Assembly (NCBI GenBank): GCA_949740695.1
Contig: CATJIY010000038.1
Location: forward strand, 1 to 5,384
Direction: 5' to 3'
DNA length: 5,384 nt
DNA from: an uncultured Eubacteriales bacterium
GTDB lineage: Bacteria; Bacillota; Clostridia; Oscillospirales; Butyricicoccaceae
The position numbers and the translations under genes were made by a program. Each line of letters begins with the position of its first letter. The stretch's first letter is position 1. The notes under the pieces were generated by a model. That model was given only the letters and a program-made list of their open reading frames with translations, searched no databases and was not told the origin of the DNA. Shown here in pieces: positions 1 through 5,384 of this stretch.

Positions 1-24
1 ACATTAAGAGAGGGGGCGTGGAAA

Positions 25-966
25 ATGGCTAAGGAATTAAAGGAAGTCCTGGTCAGCGTCAAAAACATGGAGGTCACTTTTGGCTCTAAGCGGAACAAAT
101 TTGTGGCCGTCCATGGCGTCTCCTTTGACATTTTTAAAGGCGAGACTTTTGGCTTGGTAGGCGAGTCGGGCTCTGGTAAAACCACCATTGGCCGGGCAAT
201 CATCCGCATCAATCCCATGTCGGATGGGGAGGTTATCTATAAGGGCCAGCGAATTTCCGGGAAGATCTCTCGGGAATTGGACAAACAGGTAACCCAGCAG
301 ATTCAGATGATTTTTCAGGACCCTATGGCTTCGCTGAACGAGCGAGCCAAAGTGGACTACATTGTTTCAGAAGGCTTGTTGAATGTGCGCCATGACCTCT
401 CGAAAGAACAACGGTCGGATATGGTGGCCAAAGCTTTGCTGGAGGTGGGACTGCTTCCGGAGTTTTCCAGCCGGTTTCCGCATGAGTTTTCCGGCGGCCA
501 GCGGCAGCGTATCGGTATTGCCCGCAGCCTGATTATGGAGCCGGAGTTCATCATTGCGGATGAGCCGATTTCGGCGCTGGACGTGTCTATTCGCGCCCAG
601 GTGCTTAACTTGTTGGGCCGTCTGCAGAGAGAGCGGGGTCTGACCTATCTGTTCATTGCCCATGACCTTTCCGTTATGCGGTTCATCTGTGACCGTATCG
701 CGGTAATTCATAAGGGCGTTATTGTGGAGTTGGCGGAAACAGAGAAGCTGTTTGCCCATCCCCTGCACCCCTATACCCGCGCCCTGCTTTCAGCCATTCC
801 CATGCCGGATCCTGAGTCGGAGAAGAAGAAGGTGCTGGAGGTTTATGATCCCAGCTGCCATCATTATGAAACCGATAAGCCGATTTGGACTGAAATTGAG
901 GAAGGTCATTTCATTATGGCCAACCAAGAAGAGTTGAAAGAATACCAGAAAAAATTGGCTCAATAA
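25..966 (+). CDS. oppF: Oligopeptide/dipeptide ABC importer ATP-binding protein, OppF/DppF type
   Basis: This is one of the two ATPase subunits that power a peptide-type (Opp/Dpp/nickel family) importer on the inner face of the membrane. The 313 residues show Walker A GESGSGKT (46-53), Q-loop Q98 in FQDP, signature FSGGQRQR (155-162), Walker B FIIADE (175-180), D-loop SALD (183-186) and switch histidine H213 in AHDLS. The C-terminal oligopeptide-transporter tail follows, with HPLHPYTRALLSAIP (245-259) and the late GHF typical of the family. Length is normal and no key residue is missing. The ATG is preceded by a purine-rich AGAGGGGG (9-16) with 8-nt spacing. As OppF genes usually close their operon and a terminator follows, it is probably the last gene; the permease and binding-protein genes would lie left of the window. 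The family assignment is firm. The transported substrate cannot be read from the ATPase, so the symbol is a family-level label. Confidence 0.93.
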   Translation: MAKELKEVLVSVKNMEVTFGSKRNKFVAVHGVSFDIFKGETFGLVGESGSGKTTIGRAIIRINPMSDGEVIYKGQRISGKISRELDKQVTQQIQMIFQDPMASLNERAKVDYIVSEGLLNVRHDLSKEQRSDMVAKALLEVGLLPEFSSRFPHEFSGGQRQRIGIARSLIMEPEFIIADEPISALDVSIRAQVLNLLGRLQRERGLTYLFIAHDLSVMRFICDRIAVIHKGVIVELAETEKLFAHPLHPYTRALLSAIPMPDPESEKKKVLEVYDPSCHHYETDKPIWTEIEEGHFIMANQEELKEYQKKLAQ

Positions 967-1025
967 CGTCGCTAAGAGATAAAAAAGCGTTCCTTAATGG
1001 CGGTAAACGAAAAGAATATTGAAGC

Positions 1026-1070
1026 AAGGGACGGTATAGTTAGTGGCTATACCGTTCTTTGTTGTTGTTT
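1026..1070 (+). terminator. Intrinsic terminator after the oppF-like gene
   Basis: A perfect 9-bp stem, ACGGTATAG (1031-1039) with CTATACCGT (1047-1055), encloses a 7-nt loop. It extends downward by about five more pairs including wobbles (AAGGG with TTCTTT, 1026-1030 and 1056-1060). A T-rich tail (TTCTTTGTTGTTGTTT) follows. It lies about 60 nt after the oppF stop and nothing else explains it, so it most likely ends the importer transcript. Confidence 0.8.
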
Positions 1071-1081
1071 GATTGTATTTT

Positions 1082-1098
1082 CGGGCTTTTTTCGCCCG
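1082..1098 (+). other. Second short GC hairpin downstream of the terminator
   Basis: CGGGC (1082-1086) and GCCCG (1094-1098) form a 5-bp stem around a T6C loop. The T run is in the loop rather than after the stem on the + strand, so this is not a textbook terminator in either direction. It may back up the terminator just upstream or simply be a chance structure. The rest of the gap (1099-1209) is AT-rich. It should contain the promoter of the next gene, but I could not identify a convincing -35/-10 pair. Confidence 0.35.
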
Positions 1099-1209
1099 GC
1101 CAAAGTCAAATATACCGATGAAGTTATAGACAGTTGTAATTTCTTTTATCTTTTTACGCTGTGTTTTCATTGGGCAGTTTATTAAAAATAGAGACTTAAG
1201 AGGTAAATA

Positions 1210-1755
1210 ATGTTAGAAACTGAAGATACGCTGTTTAGTGAATATAAGAGAGTAGACAATATCTGCCGCGATATGTTTTTGAGTCAGAGCGGAATCAGCC
1301 AATACATCACAGAGATGGAAAAGGATTCTTTCCATGGTTGCTCAATGGTGCCGTATTGGGATAGGGATTATCGCAAGTTGAAACGTGTGCGATGGTTGCG
1401 CAATCAAATAGCGCATGAGTCCTTTGCAACCGACTGCAATGAGGAAGATGTGGCATGGTTGGAGGAGTTCCACAGCCGACTTTTGGAACAACAGGATCCG
1501 CTTGCATTGTTAAGGAAAGCAAAACGGGAGCGATCGACTTTACCGCATCCATACGAAAGCAGGCCAAAGATTGCTTTCGAACAAAGACCGCAAGGAAACG
1601 CCCAATCGCAAAGGCCGGAAGGGAACGCCCAATCGCAGGAGAAAAAGGCTTTTTCTACCGAGCGGACAGCCATGAGGTTTATCTGGAAGATCGCAATATT
1701 CATTGGGATGGTTATTGTAGCTTTTGCATTAGATAATGGCTGTTCGGCCCATTAG
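1210..1755 (+). CDS. Orphan HEPN-like (RNxxxH) protein with one C-terminal membrane helix
   Basis: No named function is recognised. The N-terminal ~100 residues look like a compact helical domain containing KRVRWLRNQIAHE (58-70). Its R64-N65-x3-H69 fits the Rx4-6H motif of HEPN domains, many of which are RNases. WLEEFHSRLLEQQDPLALLRKA (83-104) follows; this layout resembles a Firmicutes family that I recall being annotated only as a domain of unknown function (possibly DUF6548, unverified). A polar linker (105-154) carries two near-identical 9-residue units (126-134 and 135-143). A single hydrophobic helix (about 157-174) then gives a likely tail anchor, with the N-terminal domain predicted in the cytoplasm. 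The start is supported by AAGAGG (1198-1203), 6 nt before ATG. The gene has its own context after a terminator and no MNT-type antitoxin beside it. The last residues are shaped by a 23-bp duplication. That the gene is real is likely; RNase activity is inference. Confidence 0.72.
   Translation: MLETEDTLFSEYKRVDNICRDMFLSQSGISQYITEMEKDSFHGCSMVPYWDRDYRKLKRVRWLRNQIAHESFATDCNEEDVAWLEEFHSRLLEQQDPLALLRKAKRERSTLPHPYESRPKIAFEQRPQGNAQSQRPEGNAQSQEKKAFSTERTAMRFIWKIAIFIGMVIVAFALDNGCSAH
1585..1638 (+). repeat. Two-copy 27-bp in-frame tandem repeat in the linker of the HEPN-like gene
   Basis: Copies at 1585-1611 and 1612-1638 encode RPQGNAQSQ and RPEGNAQSQ. Five silent or nearly silent base differences separate the units, so the duplication is not brand new. 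As 27 is a multiple of three, copy number can change without breaking the frame. The effect would be only on the length of the flexible segment between the HEPN-like domain and the membrane helix. Confidence 0.9.
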
Positions 1756-1772
1756 ATAATGGCTCTTTGGCT
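1727..1772 (+). repeat. 23-bp tandem duplication across the stop codon of the HEPN-like gene
   Basis: CATTAGATAATGGCT occurs at 1727-1741 and again at 1750-1764. The following 8 bases are also similar (GTTCGGCC versus CTTTGGCT), giving two 23-bp units, 1727-1749 and 1750-1772. As 23 is not a multiple of three, the second copy is read in another frame and supplies the present TAG at 1753-1755. Removing one copy on paper gives an alternative tail (…ALDNGSLAHRLK, then TAA at 1785-1787). Confidence 0.85.
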
Positions 1773-1900
1773 CATCGGCTAAAATAATCTGCGGATCGCT
1801 GGCTGGAGCCTGGACGATGACCACACACTACTGGTGGATGGACGCAGCACATTCCGCTTGGTTTCTGCCACAGCCAGTCCCAATTGCTCTAGACTTTTGT
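1764..1900 (-). pseudogene. Decayed fragment of an ABC transporter ATPase (Walker B region)
   Basis: Reading leftwards, one frame gives VVIVQAPASDPQIILADEP (about 1824-1768). This matches the segment that ends in Walker B of MacB/LolD/BceA-type ATPases (consensus like ARALASDPxIILADEPTG). Further upstream, in another frame, KSLEQLGLA (about 1898-1872) resembles the 'LexLGLA' element before the signature, followed by RPSTS. The SGGQ signature expected between them is missing and the frame changes there, and there is no Walker A. The 74 nt between LGLA and DPQ is about the length expected for an intact enzyme minus a small deletion. The fragment sits on the same strand as the kinase and immediately after it, where RR-HK-ABC operons keep their ATPase gene. 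I infer a lost transporter. The Walker B part is convincing; the upstream part is weaker. Confidence 0.55.
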
Positions 1901-1939
1901 GTATGTTCTTATTTCACCGTGTTTCCTGGAGGCGTTTTT

Positions 1940-3160
1940 TCATATTCCGTGGGGAGGCGCTGGCAGTTCAACAAAAAAATAATTTACGCCGTCTTTACTT
2001 TCTGCCCAGATCATTCCTCGGTGTTGTTGTACCAGATTTTCCGCAATGGAAAGGCCCAGCCCAAAGCTTCCATCCCGGCTTCGAGCTTTATCGGCACGAT
2101 AAAATCGCTGGAAGATCCGCGTTAACTCCTCTTGTGGAATGGGCTGGCCGGTATTTGCTACGGAAAGGCGGCATCGGCTTCGTGAAATTCGCTTTAAAGT
2201 TACCCAAACCTGCCCGTTAGGAGCGGTATATTTTTGAGCGTTATCTAGCAAAATATCCAGGACTTGTCTCAGCTGTTGGGCGTTTCCATGGACAAAAATA
2301 CCTTCTGTAACTTGGCAGAAAAGGCGCAGGCCTCGTTCAAAAAAGACTGCTTCAAAAGGCAGTATGTTGTTTTTTATTAGGACAGATAAATCGGTAAGGG
2401 AAAAATCAAGTTGATTTTGACCGCTGTCCCACCGGGCCAGCTCCAGCAGGCGCTCCACCAGCCGACGCATTTGGCGAGTCATGGTTAAAATATTATTGGA
2501 AAACTGTCTTTGGTTCTCAACAGGACATTCCAGGTTTTGTAGTAGCTCTGCGCTGGTCTGAATAACAGTCAAAGGAGTTTTCAGTTCATGAGAGGCGTCA
2601 GCCACAAATTGCCGCTGTTGGGTCCAGGCTTGTTCGATTGGCTGTATCATCCATCGGGCCAGAAAAATACTGACCCCAAAAAACAGTAAAAAGATTAAAA
2701 CGCCGATGCCAAGACAGATTTGTAGCAAATTGGAGAGTGTAGTCTGCTCAACGGAAAGATCAGCAAACACTGCCCATCGGTTTCTTTGTCCCTCACTCCG
2801 AAGAAACCGCAGCCCGTATTCCTCTGCCACGCCTGTCGGCTGAGAGGAGGAAAAAGCAATTTCCATCAGGTCTCTCAAAAAAGACTGGTCTGATAGGTCA
2901 AGGTATTGAGCGCCGTTGGCAGTCAGCCGCCCGCCTGTCTCCATTCGAATGACAAAGCAGGGCAACCTCAACTCCTGAAGATTTTTCCCTGGCCTGCCGG
3001 GAGCGGGAGGCATGGAAACGGCAGCCTGCATCATTCGTAGGCTTTCCTGCTCCAAATTTTTTTGAGTGAGATGGTATACCAACCCAAAAGCCAGGGCCAG
3101 CAGGAGGATGACAATAGCCATGTTTACCAAAACCAACTTTCGCCGTAATTTTTTCAACAT
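1940..3160 (-). CDS. Membrane sensor histidine kinase, EnvZ/OmpR-partner type
   Basis: A 406-residue HisKA/HATPase_c kinase that would autophosphorylate on H191 and pass the phosphate to the regulator encoded just before it. Visible parts: TM1 (about 10-30), an extracytoplasmic loop of about 110 residues (32-144) with no domain I recognise, TM2 (about 146-168), the phosphoacceptor H-box DASHELKTPLTVI (188-200), N-box LLDNAQKY (304-311), NTGQPIP (336-342) in the D-box position, F-box IFQRFYRAD (349-357), and G-box GSFGLGLSIA (364-373). All catalytic boxes are present, so it should be active. The ATG overlaps the regulator stop codon in ATGTTGA and has only a weak ribosome site, suggesting translational coupling. 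The signal sensed is unknown. The gene is followed by a degraded ABC ATPase fragment. I see no clear terminator after it. Confidence 0.95.
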   Translation of the reverse strand: MLKKLRRKLVLVNMAIVILLLALAFGLVYHLTQKNLEQESLRMMQAAVSMPPAPGRPGKNLQELRLPCFVIRMETGGRLTANGAQYLDLSDQSFLRDLMEIAFSSSQPTGVAEEYGLRFLRSEGQRNRWAVFADLSVEQTTLSNLLQICLGIGVLIFLLFFGVSIFLARWMIQPIEQAWTQQRQFVADASHELKTPLTVIQTSAELLQNLECPVENQRQFSNNILTMTRQMRRLVERLLELARWDSGQNQLDFSLTDLSVLIKNNILPFEAVFFERGLRLFCQVTEGIFVHGNAQQLRQVLDILLDNAQKYTAPNGQVWVTLKRISRSRCRLSVANTGQPIPQEELTRIFQRFYRADKARSRDGSFGLGLSIAENLVQQHRGMIWAESKDGVNYFFVELPAPPHGI

Positions 3161-3831
3161 GGGCTTTCAATCTCTAAATGATAACCCAACCGGCGAATGG
3201 ACACAATGCGCACATTGGAACCAATGGCCTGTAATTTTTTTCGCAAAAAGCCTACATAAACTTCCACGTGATTTTCGGTGGCGTTAGAATCGTAGCCCCA
3301 CACTTTGGCCAGGATAGATTCTTTTGGAACCACAACATTTTTTGCTTGAAATAAAATGCGCATTACATCAAACTCTCTAGCGGAAAGGCGAATAGAATTT
3401 TCGCCGCAGACCAACATGCAGGAAGCCAGATCCAGTGCAGTGCTGCCCAAGACAAGTTCATCCACCTGGCCGCCCTGGCGGCGTAATAGCGCGTTGATGC
3501 AAGCCAACAGTTCTCTCGTGTCAAAAGGCTTGGTCAGGTAGTAGTCAGCGCCCGCGTTTAGCCCAGCGATCCGGTCCTCTAGACTGGAACGGGCGGTAAG
3601 CATCAAAATGGGAGTTCCGCACCGGTTGGTTCGCACTTGCCGGGCCAGCTGATAACCGTCCAATTTGGGCATCATTACATCCAGAATTAAAAGATCATAA
3701 ATGCCGGTTTCCGCATAGGCTTTGCCATCTTCACCATCATAGACGCATTCCACCGAAAAGCCTTTTTGGGTCAGCAGCGCTTTTAGGGAATCAGCCAGCA
3801 GGACTTCATCCTCCACAATCAAAATTTTCAT
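3154..3831 (-). CDS. OmpR/PhoB-family response regulator
   Basis: A 225-residue DNA-binding regulator. The receiver domain (1-115) has the acidic pocket E7/D8, phosphorylation site D51 in LILDVMMPKLDG, switch T79 and conserved K101 in LTKPFD. The C-terminal winged helix (about 125-222) shows the family pattern LSAREFDVMRILFQ, then VWGYD, NHVEVYVGFLRKKL and IRRLGYHLE. GGAGGA (3844-3839) lies 7 nt before the ATG. It is the first gene of a two-gene operon with the kinase, with a 7-nt overlap. Paired 11-bp direct repeats upstream of this gene and of the divergent VTC gene fit the binding sites of this family, so it probably controls both operons. The family is certain; the regulon is inferred from the sites. 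Confidence 0.96.
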   Translation of the reverse strand: MKILIVEDEVLLADSLKALLTQKGFSVECVYDGEDGKAYAETGIYDLLILDVMMPKLDGYQLARQVRTNRCGTPILMLTARSSLEDRIAGLNAGADYYLTKPFDTRELLACINALLRRQGGQVDELVLGSTALDLASCMLVCGENSIRLSAREFDVMRILFQAKNVVVPKESILAKVWGYDSNATENHVEVYVGFLRKKLQAIGSNVRIVSIRRLGYHLEIESPC

Positions 3832-3867
3832 AAAACGATCCTCCGTAAGCTGGTCTATTTTTTAATT

Positions 3868-3903
3868 ATTATAATAACTTGTTCAGCTGAAAGAAAGCTG
3901 AAA
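3868..3903 (-). promoter_or_regulatory. Promoter and candidate operator of the regulator-kinase operon
   Basis: Read leftwards: TTTCAG (3903-3898), 5 nt, TTTCAG (3892-3887), 10 nt, TATTAT (3876-3871) as the -10 box. An overlapping TATAAT (3873-3868) is an alternative -10. The hexamers repeat every 11 bp, the spacing bound head-to-tail by PhoB-like regulators. No TTGACA-like -35 is present at 17 bp, which suggests activator dependence. The proximal box lies within the palindrome TTCAGCTGAA (3882-3891). Self-activation is inferred. Confidence 0.6.
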
Positions 3904-3942
3904 AAATGGATTTACAATTTGTTTACCAACAAGAAGGAGCGT

Positions 3943-3975
3943 TTTCAGAGCCGTTTCAGTTCGTATGAATATACT
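3943..3975 (+). promoter_or_regulatory. Promoter and candidate operator of the VTC/DUF4956 operon
   Basis: Read rightwards: TTTCAG (3943-3948), 5 nt, TTTCAG (3954-3959), 10 nt, TATACT (3970-3975) as the -10 box. Hexamer, 11-bp period and distance to the -10 are identical to the opposite promoter. There is no -35 match at 3947-3952. Transcription would begin near 3982, only some 20 nt before the chosen start codon, leaving just enough leader for the AAAGGAGG site. Confidence 0.62.
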
Positions 3976-4002
3976 TGGCTCACACAGAAAGGAGGCGATG
4001 TC

Positions 4003-4674
4003 ATGCAGCTTCGTCATGAATGGAAACACCCAATTTCCTATTTGGATTTGTTGGCAGTCCGCCAACGGTTGCGGGCAGTGATGGTTCCGGATATTCATGG
4101 AAAGGCGGGCTGTTATTGGGTTCGCAGTTTGTATTGGGATACGCCGGAGGACAAAGCATTGCGAGAAAAGTTGAATGGGACTGCCAGGCGGGAAAAGTTT
4201 CGCATCCGGTATTATGATGGCGATCATTCCATGCTGCGGCTGGAGAAAAAATGCAAGCGAGGTAATCTGGGGTGGAAAAAAAGCGCGTCCCTTTCCGATA
4301 AGGAAGTGGAACGGCTATTTTGTGGAGACACTGGATGGATGACAGAGGATTCCCGCTCGCTGGTGAGGGAGCTGGCGGTAAAGATGCATATTCAAAGACT
4401 TGCGCCAAAGACCATTGTGGATTATACGCGGGAGGCATTTGTCTGTTCAGCGGGCAACGTTCGGGCGACCTTAGATTATCAAATACGCACCAGCTTGAAT
4501 TGCCGGGATTTTTTAAGGCCGGACTGCCTTACGATTCCCGCAGGAGACAATCCCATTTTGTTGGAGGTCAAGTGGGATTGCTTTTTACCAGATAGCATTC
4601 GAAACGCCGTACAGCTGGAAAACCGGCAGGCCTCCGCTTTTTCTAAATATGCCCAATGCCGCGTTTATGGTTAG
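4003..4674 (+). CDS. VTC-domain protein, polyphosphate-polymerase-like
   Basis: A 223-residue protein matching the VTC tunnel fold, whose yeast member Vtc4 makes polyphosphate from ATP. Recognisable elements: RHEWKHPI (4-11), RSLYWDTP (41-48), basic strand REKFRIRYYD (63-72), LRLEKKCKR (79-87 region), VDYTREAF (139-146), RATLDYQIR (154-162), LLEVKWD (186-192) and SAFSKYAQCR (211-220). The paired basic residues and E188/K190 are those expected to line the tunnel, so it may be catalytic. No membrane segment is seen; it is probably cytoplasmic, working with the membrane protein that follows after 32 nt. The start at 4003 is chosen because AAAGGAGG (3988-3995) ends 7 nt before it. An upstream in-frame ATG at 3919 would place the promoter inside the coding region. 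Polyphosphate synthesis is inferred from the family; bacterial members are poorly characterised. Confidence 0.88.
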   Translation: MQLRHEWKHPISYLDLLAVRQRLRAVMVPDIHGKAGCYWVRSLYWDTPEDKALREKLNGTARREKFRIRYYDGDHSMLRLEKKCKRGNLGWKKSASLSDKEVERLFCGDTGWMTEDSRSLVRELAVKMHIQRLAPKTIVDYTREAFVCSAGNVRATLDYQIRTSLNCRDFLRPDCLTIPAGDNPILLEVKWDCFLPDSIRNAVQLENRQASAFSKYAQCRVYG

Positions 4675-4706
4675 GGAATGATTGCGTTCAGAAAGGATAG
4701 AATGAT

Positions 4707-5381
4707 ATGACAACGTTTCAGGACATTTTTAAATCCAGTTTTTTAGAAAACGTTACTTCCTTTTCTTTGGTGGACATGGTGCTGGCTTTGGCTTTGGCCT
4801 TTGGTTTGGGGGTATTTATTTTTTTGGTATATCAAAAGACCTATCAGGGAGTGCAATATTCCTCTAGCTTTGGGGTCACCCTGATTGCGTTAACGATGAT
4901 TACTACATTGGTGATTTTGGCGGTGACTTCCAATGTGGTATTATCTTTGGGTATGGTAGGCGCATTGTCTATCGTCCGGTTTCGCACGGCTATTAAAGAG
5001 CCATTGGATATCGCCTTTTTGTTTTGGGCTATCGCAGTAGGGATTGTGCTGGCCGCCGGACTGATCCCGCTGGCAGTGACCGGCAGCGTGGTTATTGGCA
5101 TAATTTTGCTGATATTTGTCAATCGAAAGAGCCGGTGCAACCCTTATATTGTAGTACTCCAGTGTGACGGGCATCAGTCAGAGACCCAAGCCGCCGCCTA
5201 TCTGGCACAGCAGACCCAGCGGTGCGTGGTCAAGAGCAAATCGGTGCAGCAAGGGCTGGTAGAGGTTAATTTGGAGGTTCGGCTTAAGCGTGAGGATACC
5301 GATTTTATGAATTCTTTGGCACAGATGGAAGGGGTGCGCAGCGCGGTGTTGGTGAGCTACAATGGAGATTATTTGGGATAG
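4707..5381 (+). CDS. DUF4956 family membrane protein
   Basis: A 224-residue protein of a family without assigned function. The N-terminal 140 residues are membrane-embedded, with hydrophobic segments at about 21-42, 55-75, 77-90, 100-118 and 120-138. The central LGMVGALSIVRFRTAIKEP (81-99) with charged R91, R93 and K97 between hydrophobic stretches is the family's hallmark. A soluble tail (about 141-224) alternates short strands and helices and resembles a small ferredoxin-like domain. The start is supported by AAAGGAT (4692-4698), about 8 nt before ATG. It follows the VTC gene closely and is surely co-transcribed. In Bacillota the two families commonly travel together, often with CotH-like proteins, so the next gene to the right may be of that kind. 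Family assignment is from memory of the motif. Confidence 0.87.
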   Translation: MTTFQDIFKSSFLENVTSFSLVDMVLALALAFGLGVFIFLVYQKTYQGVQYSSSFGVTLIALTMITTLVILAVTSNVVLSLGMVGALSIVRFRTAIKEPLDIAFLFWAIAVGIVLAAGLIPLAVTGSVVIGIILLIFVNRKSRCNPYIVVLQCDGHQSETQAAAYLAQQTQRCVVKSKSVQQGLVEVNLEVRLKREDTDFMNSLAQMEGVRSAVLVSYNGDYLG

Positions 5382-5384
5382 GAG

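Noticed and set aside
1..7. End of an upstream gene (CAT TAA at 2-7), perhaps the OppD partner.
   Set aside because: Seven bases cannot identify a reading frame or product.
997..1185. A 62-codon + strand open frame after oppF.
   Set aside because: It runs through the terminator hairpin and the second hairpin, has no good ribosome site, and its product resembles no known protein.
1134..1190. A promoter for the HEPN-like gene (TTGTAA at 1134 or TTTACG at 1153 with TTTATT at 1178).
   Set aside because: The spacings are wrong or the -10 poor; many AT-rich hexamers fit equally well.
1911..1940. A possible + strand terminator: G-rich bases followed by T6 at 1935-1940.
   Set aside because: Pairing TTTCC with GGAGG leaves a loop of one base and two wobbles, so no stable hairpin forms.
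1817..2220. Overlapping + strand frames between the HEPN-like gene and the kinase, one containing a protein-like stretch LDDDHTLLVDGRSTFRLV.
   Set aside because: Most of their length is antisense to the kinase. The remainder is antisense to the ABC relic, whose Walker B match is far more specific. No ribosome site supports them.
3919..4002. A 28-residue N-terminal extension of the VTC protein.
   Set aside because: The extension covers both TTTCAG boxes and the -10 element and has a poorer ribosome site context. A near-perfect AAAGGAGG precedes the ATG at 4003, and RHEWKHPI is where the family normally begins.

Overview
The window looks like a piece of a Bacillota chromosome, most likely a gut-type Clostridia. 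The evidence is the moderate GC, the strong AGGAGG-type ribosome sites, the Firmicutes-style OppF, and the pairing of a VTC-domain protein with a DUF4956 membrane protein beside an OmpR/EnvZ-type two-component system. The genus cannot be named from sequence alone. No rRNA, tRNA, CRISPR array, IS element or phage gene is visible.

Left part (1-1100): the last gene of an oligopeptide/dipeptide ABC importer operon (OppF/DppF-type ATPase, 25-966), followed by an intrinsic terminator (1026-1070) and a second GC hairpin (1082-1098).

Middle part (1100-1940): a small + strand gene (1210-1755) for an orphan protein with an RNxxxH (HEPN-like) motif, a repeat-bearing linker and one C-terminal membrane helix. 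Its 3' end carries a 23-bp tandem duplication that shifts the frame and sets the present stop codon. The minus strand just beyond encodes a decayed fragment of an ABC ATPase with a recognisable Walker B (DPQIILADEP). This fragment lies directly behind the histidine kinase on the same strand.

Right part (1940-5384): a divergent regulatory locus. An OmpR/PhoB-family response regulator and an overlapping histidine kinase run leftwards. A VTC-domain polyphosphate-polymerase-like protein and a DUF4956 membrane protein run rightwards. The gap between them holds two promoters with the same layout in opposite orientation: TTTCAG-N5-TTTCAG-N10-(-10 box), with no recognisable -35 hexamer. This is the geometry expected when a PhoB-like regulator binds 11-bp direct repeats and activates from the -35 position.

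The proposed picture is a self-contained unit. The kinase senses an envelope signal, and the regulator activates its own operon and the VTC/DUF4956 operon through matched boxes. The physiological role of the VTC/DUF4956 pair in bacteria is not established. The second operon may continue past the window, because the last bases (GGAG) could belong to another ribosome site.
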